Shown: positions 11,994 to 21,230 of the stretch, piece by piece | Numbering within the stretch: position 1 is the first letter of the stretch | Layout of the letters: the number at the start of each line of letters is the position of its first letter | Made by a program: the position numbers and the translations under genes | Assembly: GCF_000759835.1 (NCBI RefSeq) | Contig: NZ_BBNB01000001.1 | Coordinates: forward strand, 620,001-684,000 | Length of the DNA: 64,000 bases | Direction of reading: 5' to 3' | Source: Citrobacter sedlakii NBRC 105722 | GTDB lineage: Bacteria > Pseudomonadota > Gammaproteobacteria > Enterobacterales > Enterobacteriaceae | The notes under the pieces: generated by a model | What the model was told of the DNA's origin: nothing | The model's input: only the letters and a program-made list of their open reading frames with translations | The model's database searches: none

Positions 11994-13684
11994 CCCCTCT
12001 CGCTCGCACAAACACGGTTGCGGCCAGCCTGTTTCGCCAGGTATAACCTGCGATCGGCCAGCGACTGCAGCTGTTCAAAATCGTATTCATGGGTTTCCTG
12101 CGTGCCACTCACCCCCAGCGAGGCGCTGATCCGCAGCGTGGTGCTTTTCGCTATCAGTAGCTCTTTTTCATTCAGGCGCAGGCGGATCCGCTCTGCGATA
12201 CGTTCCGCCTGCGCCAGCGTCGTGTCCGGGAGTACCACGCAGAACTCCTCTCCCCCGACGCGCCCGGCGACGTCGTTCGCCCGCAGAGTGCCGCTGATTA
12301 AGCTCGCGGCGTGAGCCAACACCCGATCGCCCGCCTGGTGGCCAAAGCGGTCGTTAATGCTTTTAAAGTGATCAAGATCGATTTGAATCACCGACAGCGA
12401 CTGCTTTTGCGCCCGGCAGCGCTGTACCAGTTGGCGGGCTTTTTCAAACAATGCGCCACGGTTGTACAAACGGGTTAGCGTGTCGTGCCAGGCCTGCCAC
12501 TGTAGCGAGCTTTGCAACACAAACATGTTGCTCACCATGTGGCGGATGACAATCCACGAGATGATTAACATACTGGTAAACAGCGCCCACAGCAGGGCCA
12601 GCGCAATACTGATACTGCCGAAGTCTCCCTGTACCCCTTCACTGAGCGTATGAACGCGGACCAGCACGCCGTCGAAGTGGTCCAGCCGCTGCCAGCTGAT
12701 GTAGCGACTTCTCATTCGCAAGCCGCCTTCGGTGTCCTGTTCAATCTCGTGGGCAAGCGTCGCCTGCTCACGCGCGTCAAAGGTGTTGATGTTGCGCAAT
12801 GCCGGCGTCGATGCCGCCAGCATCTTCAATTTACTGTCATACAGCTGGTATTCCCCTTCCACATCCTTGTCGATGGCGTCTTCCATAAACCGTTCCACCG
12901 AGGAGACGGGGATCGTCATCGCCAGCACGCCATACCAGTACTGACCGTTATCCAGCGGAACGCTGACGGTGACCCGTTGCAGCTCATCGCGCAACTGCGT
13001 GGTCTGGCCGGTGTACCAGCGTACCCCGCGCATCCGGTTCTGCCGCTGCGACTGCTCTTTAAACCACGGCTGGATGACATAATCATAATAACGGGCGGTA
13101 ATTTCGCTGGAGAGGGCGGAGGGTTGGGTGGAAACATAAAACCCGGCGCGGGAGACGTACATCGCCTGCTGCGTCAGTGAAGAACGGGTCTGGGCTAAAC
13201 GCAACAAATACCCCACCTCCAGCGCGGCGGTCAGCTCATTATCCAGCGAGTCGCTGTCACGGGAAAGAATGTGGGTTTGGTTAACAAAAGAGTCAGACAC
13301 GCCGTTCAGCGGCAAGGTTCGACGCTTATCCAGTTCAAGCTGCCAGAATCGCGAATCCCTTTGCTGTTCGAAACGAGAGACGGCGTCCCGGAGCGCGGGA
13401 AAGTCAAGCGGCATTGCCAGCGCTTCCTGCATACCGTTACGCAGAAAAAGCAGTTTATCGACGTTATACTGCAGTTGCTTATCCAGCCCGTTGGCGACAT
13501 TCTCCAGGTGATTGCGCTGGCTGGAAATATAGGCTTCTTCCAGTACGACCACTTCCCGCCAGGTCAGCAGAGTGGAAAAAATCATCACGATCAGAAAACA
13601 GAGGTTGACGACGTGACCGGGCCCGAATCTCCGCGCTAACATTTTCAGCCAGCCCCAGTTTTCGATCGTTGTTTCGTGCGGCAC
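11990..13684 (-). CDS. dgcQ: Membrane diguanylate cyclase DgcQ (YedQ)
   Basis: DgcQ makes cyclic di-GMP from two GTP and in E. coli/Salmonella can stimulate cellulose production. Starting at GTG 13684, 8 bases after GGGAG, gives 564 residues, the E. coli length. There is an N-terminal membrane helix ([16 protein letters not shown]), a periplasmic CHASE7-like sensor region, a second helix ([20 protein letters not shown]) and a GGDEF domain with the intact active-site motif GGEEF. An RAND (RxxD) sequence five residues before GGEEF is a canonical product-inhibition I-site. Confidence 0.93.
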   Translation of the reverse strand: MPHETTIENWGWLKMLARRFGPGHVVNLCFLIVMIFSTLLTWREVVVLEEAYISSQRNHLENVANGLDKQLQYNVDKLLFLRNGMQEALAMPLDFPALRDAVSRFEQQRDSRFWQLELDKRRTLPLNGVSDSFVNQTHILSRDSDSLDNELTAALEVGYLLRLAQTRSSLTQQAMYVSRAGFYVSTQPSALSSEITARYYDYVIQPWFKEQSQRQNRMRGVRWYTGQTTQLRDELQRVTVSVPLDNGQYWYGVLAMTIPVSSVERFMEDAIDKDVEGEYQLYDSKLKMLAASTPALRNINTFDAREQATLAHEIEQDTEGGLRMRSRYISWQRLDHFDGVLVRVHTLSEGVQGDFGSISIALALLWALFTSMLIISWIVIRHMVSNMFVLQSSLQWQAWHDTLTRLYNRGALFEKARQLVQRCRAQKQSLSVIQIDLDHFKSINDRFGHQAGDRVLAHAASLISGTLRANDVAGRVGGEEFCVVLPDTTLAQAERIAERIRLRLNEKELLIAKSTTLRISASLGVSGTQETHEYDFEQLQSLADRRLYLAKQAGRNRVCASERG

Positions 13685-13774
13685 GCTGACCACTCCCTAC
13701 TCGCAATTGCTTTCCTAATCCTGGCATAATTCAGTACGTTACGTATCGCTGACGCGATGCTTTTTTTTCTGCCT

Positions 13775-13809
13775 AATAAAACGCCCGGCATTCACCGGGC
13801 GTTTTATTA
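13775..13809 (-). terminator. Bidirectional terminator at the yodC 3' end
   Basis: A long stem, AATAAAACGCCCGG paired with CCGGGCGTTTTATT around a 4-6 base loop, gives a T-rich tail on both strands. It includes the yodC stop codon (13807-13809) and isolates yodC from dgcQ downstream on the same strand. Confidence 0.85.
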
Positions 13810-13992
13810 TCTGGCATTTTCACGCTGGCGCCTTGCGTCACCGGGAACCAGCTCATTCTCATGGAATGCCTCCCGCTTAACGCCGAAGCCGTCATACCAC
13901 CGACACTCCACCATTCCGCTGGAATACCCGGTGACAATCATGCGTGGTCCGCCCTCTTTCACGGTAACTTCATCACTGACCAAAAAGTGCAT
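13807..13992 (-). CDS. yodC: Small conserved protein YodC
   Basis: This 61-residue cytoplasmic protein of unknown function closely resembles E. coli YodC (VSDEVTVKEGGPRMIVTGYS near the start). The ATG at 13992 is preceded by AGGAGG with a 5-base spacer, which decides against the upstream in-frame start at 14025. The sequence is beta-rich with the pattern MVECRWYDGFG typical of the DUF2158 family. It has its own strong terminator. Confidence 0.92.
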   Translation of the reverse strand: MHFLVSDEVTVKEGGPRMIVTGYSSGMVECRWYDGFGVKREAFHENELVPGDARRQRENAR

Positions 13993-14069
13993 ACCTGCCT
14001 CCTGTATCATGTGAAACTTTTTCACCTTAGACGAGAATGGCGAGTTTTGCCTGGTTGGACAGAAGATAA

Positions 14070-14981
14070 TTAGTGCGCGACGCCACGCACTTTTGCCACC
14101 ATCTTCACCAACGCAACCACAATGGCGCCGATAATAAAGCCCAGCACCAGGTTCGCCAACGTTGGCAACATTAGCGCTATCGCGGCACTCTGCTGGCTGG
14201 CAAAATGTTCAATGGCGTGATGCAACGGCGCGACGCCATGCACCACAATGCCGCCACCGACCAGGAACATGGCCAGCGTGCCAATCACCGACAGCGATTT
14301 CATCAGCCACGGCGCGACAATCAGCAGCCCTTTCCCGACCGCCCGCGCCAGCGCGCTGGATTTTTCTACCAGCCAGTAGCCCATATCGTCCAGCTTAACG
14401 ATGATCCCCACCAGGCCATAAACGCCCACCGTCACCACTAACGCGATGCCGGAAAGTACCAGCACCTGATTCAGCAACGGCGCGTCAGCCACGATCCCAA
14501 GCGTAATCGCTACAATTTCAGCCGACAGGATAAAATCGGTTCGGATCGCGCCTTTGATTTTATCCTTCTCAAAGGCCAGTGGATCCTGCGCCGCCAACGC
14601 TTCCAGCCGCTTCTTACGCTCAGCCGGATCTTCCTTGTGCTTGCGTGATTCAAGAGTATGAAGCACCTTCTCTACCCCTTCAAAACACAGGAAAGCGCCG
14701 CCGATCATCAGCAAAGGGGTGATCGCCCAGGGGATGAAGGCGCTGATCAGCAGCGCCAGCGGCACCAGAATCACTTTGTTGATAAATGAGCCTTTCGCCA
14801 CGCTCCAGACCACCGGCAGCTCGCGGTTCGCTCTGACGCCAGTGACCTGCTGGGCGTTAAGCGACAGATCGTCGCCCAGTACGCCCGCGGTTTTTTTTGC
14901 GGCCAGTTTTCCCATCATAGAGATATCGTCAAGCAGCGTGGCGATATCATCAAGTAACGTCAGTAAACTACTTCCTGCCAA
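14070..14981 (-). CDS. yedI: Inner-membrane protein YedI (DUF808)
   Basis: This is a polytopic inner-membrane protein of unknown function. The likely start is TTG at 14981, six bases after GAGGGA, giving [19 protein letters not shown] and 303 residues, close to E. coli YedI; an ATG 17 codons upstream (15032) is an alternative. It has about six to seven hydrophobic segments (for example [20 protein letters not shown] and [20 protein letters not shown]) and a charged cytoplasmic loop rich in Lys/Glu near residues 110-140. It is a single gene divergent from yedA. Confidence 0.9.
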   Translation of the reverse strand: MAGSSLLTLLDDIATLLDDISMMGKLAAKKTAGVLGDDLSLNAQQVTGVRANRELPVVWSVAKGSFINKVILVPLALLISAFIPWAITPLLMIGGAFLCFEGVEKVLHTLESRKHKEDPAERKKRLEALAAQDPLAFEKDKIKGAIRTDFILSAEIVAITLGIVADAPLLNQVLVLSGIALVVTVGVYGLVGIIVKLDDMGYWLVEKSSALARAVGKGLLIVAPWLMKSLSVIGTLAMFLVGGGIVVHGVAPLHHAIEHFASQQSAAIALMLPTLANLVLGFIIGAIVVALVKMVAKVRGVAH

Positions 14982-15156
14982 AATAAGTCCCTCGATTTTT
15001 CTTCTTGAAGCATTAAGTATGGAGTAAAACACGCAGAGCGGAAACAGATGTTGCTCGTCAACATTTATTTAACAACATGCTGCGAGTATAGTGCTCGCCA
15101 GGCAGGTATTTTCGCGTTTACTCTATTGATTCTGACTCTTTCGCCCGTGAGGGATT

Positions 15157-16077
15157 ATGCGTTTTCGGCAGTTGTTACCGCTTTTCAGTGCGTTATTCGC
15201 CCTGTATATCATTTGGGGTTCCACGTATTTCGTTATCCGTATCGGCGTGGAGAGCTGGCCACCGCTGATGATGGCCGGCGTGCGCTTCCTGGCCGCTGGC
15301 GTGCTGTTAACCGCCTATTTACTGCTTCGGGGACATAAGCTCCCACCGCTACGGCCCCTGCTAAACGCCGCGCTGATTGGCATTCTCCTGTTAGCCGTCG
15401 GCAACGGACTGGTTACCGTGGCTGAACATCAGAATGTCCCTTCGGGTATCGCCGCCGTAGTCGTGGCGACAGTCCCGTTGTTCACCCTGTGTTTCAGCCA
15501 TTTCTTCGGCATCAGGACCCGCAAGCTCGAGTGGATGGGGATTGCGATTGGTCTGGCGGGGATTGTCATGCTTAACAGCGGCGGCAATTTAAGCGGTAAT
15601 CCGTGGGGGGCGATGTTGATTTTGATTGGCTCCATTAGCTGGGCGTTCGGCTCCGTTTACGGCTCGCGTATTACGCTACCGGTGGGCATGATGGCGGGCG
15701 CCATTGAAATGCTGGCCGCTGGCGTGGTGCTGATGTGCGCGTCGTTTCTTAGCGGTGAAAAGCTTACCGCGCTGCCCTCGCTTTCCGGCTTCTTCGCCGT
15801 CGGTTACCTGGCGGTGTTTGGGTCAATCATCGCGATTAACGCCTACATGTATCTTATCCGCAACGTCAGCCCGGCGCTGGCAACCAGCTATGCCTATGTG
15901 AACCCGGTTGTGGCGGTATTGCTGGGCACCGGACTTGGCGGCGAACGTCTGGCGCCGATTGAATGGCTGGCGCTGGGGGTTATCGTCTTTGCGGTCGTGC
16001 TGGTAACGCTGGGTAAATATCTGTTCCCGGCTAAACCGGTTGTGGCGACGACGGTAAAAGAAAAAACGCTACAGTAG
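15157..16077 (+). CDS. yedA: EamA-family drug/metabolite transporter YedA
   Basis: This inner-membrane carrier of the DMT superfamily has ten predicted helices in two EamA repeats. The 306-residue length equals E. coli YedA, starting MRFRQLLPLFSALFALYIIW. Conserved DMT features include WGSTYFVIRIG in helix 1 and the EHQNVPSGIAAVVVATVPLF segment; the second repeat has NPVVAVLLGTGLGGE. The substrate is unknown. The stop lies 9 bp inside the 3' end of convergent vsr. Confidence 0.92.
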   Translation: MRFRQLLPLFSALFALYIIWGSTYFVIRIGVESWPPLMMAGVRFLAAGVLLTAYLLLRGHKLPPLRPLLNAALIGILLLAVGNGLVTVAEHQNVPSGIAAVVVATVPLFTLCFSHFFGIRTRKLEWMGIAIGLAGIVMLNSGGNLSGNPWGAMLILIGSISWAFGSVYGSRITLPVGMMAGAIEMLAAGVVLMCASFLSGEKLTALPSLSGFFAVGYLAVFGSIIAINAYMYLIRNVSPALATSYAYVNPVVAVLLGTGLGGERLAPIEWLALGVIVFAVVLVTLGKYLFPAKPVVATTVKEKTLQ

Positions 16078-16536
16078 GTGTATTCCCTGCGTGTCGATCT
16101 GCGCGGGGGCGCCATCCCCGCAGATCCACTCTTCAAGACGTTCGGACAGAGCGGCGTCGCTGAGTTTTTCCCGCCCGCGCAGGGCGCACTCCCAGACCAC
16201 CAATACCCGCCAGCCGAGCGCCTTTAGACGCTGAACATCACGACGATCGCGCTCTACGTTTTTGCCAATTTTTTCCAGCCAGAACGCGGTCCGCGTCGCC
16301 GGCACCTTAAACAGATAGCAGTGGTGCTGATGCCAGAAGCAGCCGTGGGTGAAAATGACGCAGCGATAATCGTCGATCACAAAGTCAGGTCGCCCCGGCA
16401 GCCCGGCATCCTGCACGCGATAGGCGATCCCCTGTTCCGTCAGCAGCGCGGCAAGACGTTTTTCAATAGCGGTATCGCGGGTCGCTATGGCCCGCATGTT
16501 TTTACTGCGCGTGGCCTTATCGTGAACGTCCGCCAC
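16069..16536 (-). CDS. vsr: Very-short-patch repair endonuclease Vsr
   Basis: Vsr nicks 5' of the mismatched T in T:G mispairs that arise by deamination of Dcm-methylated cytosine. The GTG at 16536, inside the dcm 3' end, gives 155 residues. Catalytic features sit at the positions of E. coli Vsr: Asp51 in GRPDF, Thr63-His64 in FTHGCFW, and His69. It overlaps dcm by 20 bp, the usual arrangement, and convergently overlaps yedA by 9 bp. Confidence 0.97.
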   Translation of the reverse strand: MADVHDKATRSKNMRAIATRDTAIEKRLAALLTEQGIAYRVQDAGLPGRPDFVIDDYRCVIFTHGCFWHQHHCYLFKVPATRTAFWLEKIGKNVERDRRDVQRLKALGWRVLVVWECALRGREKLSDAALSERLEEWICGDGAPAQIDTQGIHLL

Positions 16537-17950
16537 TGGCCATCCCTTGCTGACGCAGGGCGACAGCGGCTTTGATCTTCTCCTCCAGCAGGCTCGCCAC
16601 CGCGGCAAAGGCCGGCACGATGACCGAGTTGCCAAACTGACGATAGGCCTGGGTGTCGGAAACCGGAATGCGGAACTGGTATCCCTGCGGCGATTCAAAG
16701 CCCATCAGCCGCGCGCACTCTCTGGGCGTTAAGCGACGCGGACGATGCTGCTGGTTTTGCGGATCGTCGAAATGGGCTTCGCCTTTCGCCATATCCCAGC
16801 CGCGATCGATCAGAATTTCCGCGCCGTCTTTGTAGTAACGAGCGGACAGCGTCCGCGTGACGCTGTCCGGGTTGGTCGGGTATACCATGCCATAACCAAA
16901 ACCGTTCCCCTTCGCCTGATGTTTTTTCGCATAGCGGTAGAGATACTTCCACAGCACAGGCGTCAGAACATATTTCGCCTCAACGACAGGTTCAAGAAGT
17001 TCGCCAAGGGTGATACGCCGCTGCGGATAACGCGTGGTGATGTCCCGCAGGGTAAAATCGCCCTTGAGGTTGAGATCGCGGCGAAACCCAACCAGCACAA
17101 TGCGTTCGCGGTGCTGAGGCAGAAAATGTTTGCCATCAATGATCTTCGGATCGTCAGGGCCATTGTCCTCTGCATCCGCCACGTCATAACCCAGCTCGTC
17201 AAGCGTCTGCATAATGATGCGGAACGTTTTACCCTGATCGTGGCTTTTCAGGTTTTTCACGTTTTCCAGCACAAAGATCGGCGGACGCCGCGCGTCAATG
17301 ATGCGCACGACATCAAAAAACAGCGTGCCCTGCGTATCGCAGGCGAAACCGTGAGCGCGACCGAGCGCATTCTTCTTCGACACGCCAGCCAGAGAAAACG
17401 GCTGACAGGGGAAGCCCGCCAGGAGTACATCGTGTTCCGGCACATGCTGGCGAATGTGCTCTGCCGCCTGAGCGTCATTCACGCCTTCGCGGTGGCTCAG
17501 CGTGACATCGCGGATATCTTCATTAAAGTGATGGCTGTCCGGGTCGCAGTAGTAGTTAGCTTTATACGTGCGTACCGCATGTTTATTCCATTCGCTGGTA
17601 AAAACACACTGCCCGCCGATCGCTTCAAACCCGCGGCGGATCCCGCCTATGCCCGCAAAAAGATCGATAAAGCGAAAAGCATAATGGGGATGATGCGCTG
17701 GCGGCGCGGGAAGCAACGTACGCAAATGCGCCGCTTCACGTTCACTCAGCCGATGCCAGACCGAGGCGTTCGCCACCGCACGCTTTAAGATGGCCGGACT
17801 CCAGTGGTGTTCGCCAACCCCGTTCAGCTGCGCCACCAGCGTTTTGACATCATAGATTTCCATTAACTTCGCCAGCATCGCCTGTATCGACTCCGCGCTA
17901 TTGTCTGTCGCAGGAATCAGCGAGTCCGCTACTGAGAGAGTGTGCTGCAT
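16517..17950 (-). CDS. dcm: DNA-cytosine methyltransferase Dcm (CCWGG)
   Basis: Dcm adds a methyl group to C5 of the second cytosine in CCWGG. The ATG at 17950 ([17 protein letters not shown]) gives 477 residues versus 472 in E. coli. Motif [17 protein letters not shown], the catalytic motif [12 protein letters not shown] (Cys near residue 182), the ENV motif (FVLENVKNL) and motifs VIII-X ([23 protein letters not shown]) are all intact. No cognate restriction gene is present, as expected for an orphan methylase paired with vsr. Confidence 0.97.
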   Translation of the reverse strand: MQHTLSVADSLIPATDNSAESIQAMLAKLMEIYDVKTLVAQLNGVGEHHWSPAILKRAVANASVWHRLSEREAAHLRTLLPAPPAHHPHYAFRFIDLFAGIGGIRRGFEAIGGQCVFTSEWNKHAVRTYKANYYCDPDSHHFNEDIRDVTLSHREGVNDAQAAEHIRQHVPEHDVLLAGFPCQPFSLAGVSKKNALGRAHGFACDTQGTLFFDVVRIIDARRPPIFVLENVKNLKSHDQGKTFRIIMQTLDELGYDVADAEDNGPDDPKIIDGKHFLPQHRERIVLVGFRRDLNLKGDFTLRDITTRYPQRRITLGELLEPVVEAKYVLTPVLWKYLYRYAKKHQAKGNGFGYGMVYPTNPDSVTRTLSARYYKDGAEILIDRGWDMAKGEAHFDDPQNQQHRPRRLTPRECARLMGFESPQGYQFRIPVSDTQAYRQFGNSVIVPAFAAVASLLEEKIKAAVALRQQGMASGGRSR

Positions 17951-18000
17951 ATCTTCAACCGGCCAAAAAAGAGTGATGTGAGAGTAACATAAATTTGGCG

Positions 18001-18699
18001 TCACGCGTGGTTGGGGCTAAACGCCGCAATCACCGTGGCGTCCAGCGACGCATACTCGCCTTTCAGCTCGGCGCTGAGCTTCGCCATGTAGGTCACCAGG
18101 AAATCTGCGTTGTGTCGCGCCAGTTCCCTCCCCCGGGCGGTTTGCATGGTGTTGGGCAACGCCAGCAGTTTGGTCTGGAAGTGATCGAGCGCGAACTGTT
18201 TATCGTTTAGCGCTCGCCGCCGGGCAAGCGGATCTTCCGCATCGAATAGCGCCGCGCCTAACGAACCCGAAACGGCGAAGACACGCGCCAGGCCAATCGC
18301 CCCCAGCGCTTCAAGCCGGTCGGCGTCCTGTACGATTTTCGCTTCCAGGGTAACGGGGGCTATATTGGCGCTGAAGCTATGGGCTTCAATGGCGTGACAA
18401 ACCGCCGCTAACCGTGATGCCGGGAAGCCGGGAAAGTCATGAATAAGAATACGGCGCGCTTCCGCGGCAGCAAGGACAGACGAGCGGTGGCGTTCAGGAT
18501 GATTTTTAGCAAGACTGACAATGTCATGAAAATAACAAGCCGTCAGTACCACGAGTTCATCCACAGCCAGCCCACGACTGAGCTGACGAGAAGTCGCCCA
18601 GACCCGGCGGAAATGGAAGATATCGTGGGCGGCGTCCTGTTGGTTATGGTGGTTGGCTAACCACGCTTCAAATTGTGACTGCCAGTGCTGAAGATCCAC
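18001..18699 (-). CDS. yedJ: HD-domain phosphohydrolase YedJ
   Basis: This is a cytoplasmic HD-superfamily metal-dependent phosphohydrolase of unknown substrate. The GTG at 18699, preceded by GGGAGG, gives [14 protein letters not shown] and 232 residues, matching E. coli YedJ (231). The HD signature residues are visible: His in [14 protein letters not shown] in [11 protein letters not shown], and Asp in [11 protein letters not shown]. It sits 50 bp upstream of dcm on the same strand. Confidence 0.92.
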   Translation of the reverse strand: MDLQHWQSQFEAWLANHHNQQDAAHDIFHFRRVWATSRQLSRGLAVDELVVLTACYFHDIVSLAKNHPERHRSSVLAAAEARRILIHDFPGFPASRLAAVCHAIEAHSFSANIAPVTLEAKIVQDADRLEALGAIGLARVFAVSGSLGAALFDAEDPLARRRALNDKQFALDHFQTKLLALPNTMQTARGRELARHNADFLVTYMAKLSAELKGEYASLDATVIAAFSPNHA

Positions 18700-18751
18700 A
18701 TTGCCTCCCGTGCGTTTGAAACCGCTACAGTAGCAATTTTTAGCGCCGCGT

Positions 18752-19030
18752 TCACTCTGACGAGGTGCGCGGGCGCGTATACCAGGCGATAGCGCCGAGA
18801 ATGGCACCCACGACGCTTAGCACCACAAAGCCGAGCAACGCCCCCAGCCATTTCCCGCTGGTTGAACCGGGGCTGCTGTCGAATCCGGCAACCGGAGCAG
18901 ATTCGACATGACTGATAACCCATACATAATGCAACATTGCCCAGATGAAATAGAGGCAAAAGACATAAAATACCCACAGCGCCAGTTTGCCCCCCAGGCT
19001 ACGGCTTGCGTTTACTTCCAGACGACTCAA
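18752..19030 (-). CDS. yedR: Small inner-membrane protein YedR
   Basis: The 92-residue product has two hydrophobic helices ([18 protein letters not shown] near the N-terminus and [20 protein letters not shown] near the C-terminus) and ends in a basic tail YTRPRTSSE. It occupies the yedR position between yedJ and the porin and resembles that family. Function is unknown. A perfect CRP palindrome lies about 50 bp upstream of the start codon (19081-19096). Confidence 0.8.
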   Translation of the reverse strand: MSRLEVNASRSLGGKLALWVFYVFCLYFIWAMLHYVWVISHVESAPVAGFDSSPGSTSGKWLGALLGFVVLSVVGAILGAIAWYTRPRTSSE

Positions 19031-19080
19031 AGAAATCTCCAGTTTTGTGATCTGATGCAGAAAAATTTCACTTAACTGTT

Positions 19081-19096
19081 TGTGAGTATAGTCACA
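19081..19096. promoter_or_regulatory. CRP-type binding site
   Basis: TGTGA-GTATAG-TCACA is an exact match to the CRP core TGTGA-N6-TCACA. It lies 51 bp upstream of the yedR start codon and about 570 bp before the porin. Which promoter it serves is not visible. Confidence 0.7.
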
Positions 19097-19294
19097 TTAT
19101 GCGGGTGTGGAGGTGATTGTCTAAAAACCAACCATTTATTTTGCATATGTTTTGATCCGGCGCAAATTACCCATGCGCCTGAAAATCTCGCATATCAACA
19201 CTATTTTACCTCTTATTTCAGGTTTATTGCGAGTGAATGTATTGATGACAATAATAATAATTGTGTTTTATCTGCGCCCTTTTCTCTTTAGATC

Positions 19295-19381
19295 AAACAT
19301 GGCATTATCATTAGGTTATTAGCCTTTTTATCGTTTATTTACCCCCTCATTTACAACCGGCATTTATGTCGGTTTTTTTTA
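19295..19381 (+). ncRNA. rseX: Probable RseX sRNA
   Basis: In E. coli the Hfq-dependent sRNA RseX, which represses ompA and ompC, is encoded between yedR and yedS; this transcript lies in the equivalent place on the strand toward the porin. Visible are a U-rich stretch, an unpaired ACCCCCTC element (19341-19348) able to pair with GAGGG-type ribosome-binding sites, and a terminator AACCGGC/GTCGGTT followed by eight T (to 19380). The 5' end is a guess based on a length near 90 nt. Confidence 0.6.
19352..19380 (+). terminator. Orphan rho-independent terminator of the putative sRNA
   Basis: AACCGGC pairs with GTCGGTT (one G-U) around ATTTAT, followed by a run of eight T. No protein gene ends here, which is the main argument for an sRNA upstream. 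Confidence 0.8.
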
Positions 19382-19614
19382 TGCTTATCCCCTGAAGCGT
19401 CGTGTTTGAGAAGGCATAAAATATTCATTGTAAAAATCAACCTCAAAAACCAATAACTATCTGATATAAATAGATAACAATCATGAATACATTGTAATCG
19501 ACTCATATATAATGAATTTTAAATTCCCTGTTAGACACATATTGAAATATTTTAAATACATTTGTTACATGTAATATTTAAAATAAAATGAACTCTTTAG
19601 AATAGTATCCAAAT

Positions 19615-19635
19615 GTGCTTTCGTGAAAAAAGCAC
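19615..19635 (+). other. Hairpin in the porin 5' leader
   Basis: GTGCTTT (19615-19621) pairs perfectly with AAAGCAC (19629-19635) around CGTGAAA, 36 bp ahead of the porin ATG and outside the AAGGGA ribosome-binding site. It probably lies in the mRNA leader and could protect the 5' end or host sRNA pairing. Confidence 0.45.
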
Positions 19636-19671
19636 TTATTCATGATGGTTATTATCATAAGGGAATACATA

Positions 19672-20844
19672 ATGAAAAGAAAAGTATTGGCAATGCTTGT
19701 CCCGGCATTATTGGTTGCGGGCGCAGCAAATGCAGCGGAAATCTATAATAAAGACGGCAATAAACTGGACCTGTACGGCAAAGTTGATGGTCTGCACTAT
19801 TTCTCTGATGACACGGATAACGACGGCGATATGTCTTATGCGCGTTTAGGCTTCAAAGGCGAAACGCAAATCAACGACATGTTAACGGGCTTCGGTCAGT
19901 GGGAATACAATATCCAGGCAAATACCACTGAAGGCGAAGGCGCTAACTCCTGGACCCGTCTGGGTTTCGCGGGTTTAGGCTTCGGTCAGAATGGCACCTT
20001 CGACTACGGTCGCAATTACGGTGTGGTTTACGACGTTGAAGCATGGACCGATATGCTGCCGGAGTTCGGCGGTGATACCTGGTCGCAGACCGATGTCTAC
20101 ATGACCGGACGTACCAATGGCGTTGCCACCTACCGTAATAACGGTTTCTTTGGACAGGTAGACGGTCTGAATTTTGCGCTGCAGTATCAGGGTAACAATG
20201 AAAACCCGGGTTCAGGTGAAGGCACAGGTAATGGCGGCAAACGTAAACTGGCACGTGAGAATGGCGACGGTTTCGGTATGTCCGCGTCTTACGACTTTGA
20301 CTTCGGGCTGAGCCTGGGGGCTGCTTACTCTACTTCCGATCGTACCGATAATCAGGTTCGTCGCGGTTATGGCGATCGCAGTCAGGCTAACAAATATGCT
20401 GGCGGCGAAACGGCTGAAGCCTGGACCGTTGGCGCGAAATACGATGCTAACGACGTTTATCTGGCAGCCATGTATGCAGAAACCCGCAATATGACTTCTT
20501 ACGGAAGTGGTGAAGATTTTGAAGGCGGCATCGCTAACAAGACCCAAAACATCGAAGTTGTCGCACAGTATCAGTTCGACTTCGGTCTGCGTCCGTCTAT
20601 CGCGTACCTGCAATCTAAAGGCGTCGACTTAGGCGGCCAGGATATTCATCGTGGTCACTGGCGCTATGTCGACAAAGATCTGGTGAAATACGTTGACGTG
20701 GGTATGACTTACTACTTCAACAAAAACATGTCCACCTACGTAGACTACAAAATCAACCTGCTGGACGAAGACGATAACTTCTACGCGGATAACGGTATCG
20801 CAACCGATGATATCGTTGCAGTGGGCTTAGTGTATCAGTTCTAA
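19672..20844 (+). CDS. ompS1: OmpS1/OmpC-type outer-membrane porin
   Basis: This is a trimeric general porin of the OmpC/OmpF superfamily. The ATG at 19672 (AAGGGA upstream) gives 390 residues with a 21-residue signal peptide ([21 protein letters not shown]) and a mature start [17 protein letters not shown]. The constriction loop 3 motif PEFGGDTW and the C-terminal phenylalanine recognised by BamA are present. Position after yedR corresponds to Salmonella ompS1 and to the degenerate yedS of E. coli K-12; I chose ompS1 on synteny. It could equally be called an OmpC-like porin. Confidence 0.9.
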   Translation: MKRKVLAMLVPALLVAGAANAAEIYNKDGNKLDLYGKVDGLHYFSDDTDNDGDMSYARLGFKGETQINDMLTGFGQWEYNIQANTTEGEGANSWTRLGFAGLGFGQNGTFDYGRNYGVVYDVEAWTDMLPEFGGDTWSQTDVYMTGRTNGVATYRNNGFFGQVDGLNFALQYQGNNENPGSGEGTGNGGKRKLARENGDGFGMSASYDFDFGLSLGAAYSTSDRTDNQVRRGYGDRSQANKYAGGETAEAWTVGAKYDANDVYLAAMYAETRNMTSYGSGEDFEGGIANKTQNIEVVAQYQFDFGLRPSIAYLQSKGVDLGGQDIHRGHWRYVDKDLVKYVDVGMTYYFNKNMSTYVDYKINLLDEDDNFYADNGIATDDIVAVGLVYQF

Positions 20845-20860
20845 TCCCACCGTCTCACCC

Positions 20861-20885
20861 AAGCCCGCCTCTGGCGGGCTTTTTG
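20861..20885 (+). terminator. Terminator of the porin gene
   Basis: AAGCCCGCC-TCT-GGCGGGCTT with a following T-run, 17 bases after the porin stop codon. Confidence 0.92.
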
Positions 20886-21047
20886 TTGCCTGCTATACCA
20901 GTCTCACGTCTTTGATATGTCCGAAATTGTCCAGACACGGTAGAAAAACATGACGCACATCAAGGCGTAAAAAACGTGAGTTCGTCAATTCATTTTGCTC
21001 AACGAGAGTTGCGTCACTGACAGCGGGTGGGGTAAGTGCTTGAATAG

Positions 21048-21137
21048 TGGCGGAGAGAGGGGGATTTGAACCCCCGGTAGAGTTGCCCCTACTCCGGTTT
21101 TCGAGACCGGTCCGTTCAGCCGCTCCGGCATCTCTCC
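21048..21137 (-). tRNA. serU: tRNA-Ser (anticodon CGA)
   Basis: The minus strand starts GGAGAGATGCCGGAGCGGCT, has the anticodon stem-loop CCGGT-CTCGAAA-ACCGG with anticodon CGA, a long class II variable arm, the T-loop GGTTCAAATCC and an encoded CCA end. Length is 90 nt. It decodes UCG. The position beside mtfA matches E. coli serU. Confidence 0.98.
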
Positions 21138-21230
21138 GTTTTGATGGTTGCCATGATGCCAGGTAATTTGGCATTTTAACAGACCCTGTCCCTTCAATTT
21201 TGTTCAAGTGACGAGTTTGCGAGCAAAACG

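Larger units (their letters stand above)
19031..19671. other. AT-rich intergenic regulatory region between yedR and the porin
   Basis: This 641-bp gap is markedly AT-rich compared with the GC-rich flanks, especially 19400-19620. It contains a CRP-type palindrome, an sRNA-like transcript with its own terminator, and a hairpin close to the porin start, each listed separately. A 69-codon open frame at 19082-19291 has no supporting signal. The layout resembles the long H-NS/OmpR/LeuO-controlled upstream region known for Salmonella ompS1. Confidence 0.7.

Noticed and set aside
16745..17788. 347-codon open frame antisense to dcm
   Set aside because: dcm has every cytosine-methylase motif; the antisense frame has none and no ribosome-binding site.
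19082..19291. 69-codon open frame in the yedR-porin gap
   Set aside because: It overlaps the CRP palindrome, lacks a ribosome-binding site, has an Asn-repeat tail from an AAT run, and ends just before the sRNA candidate.
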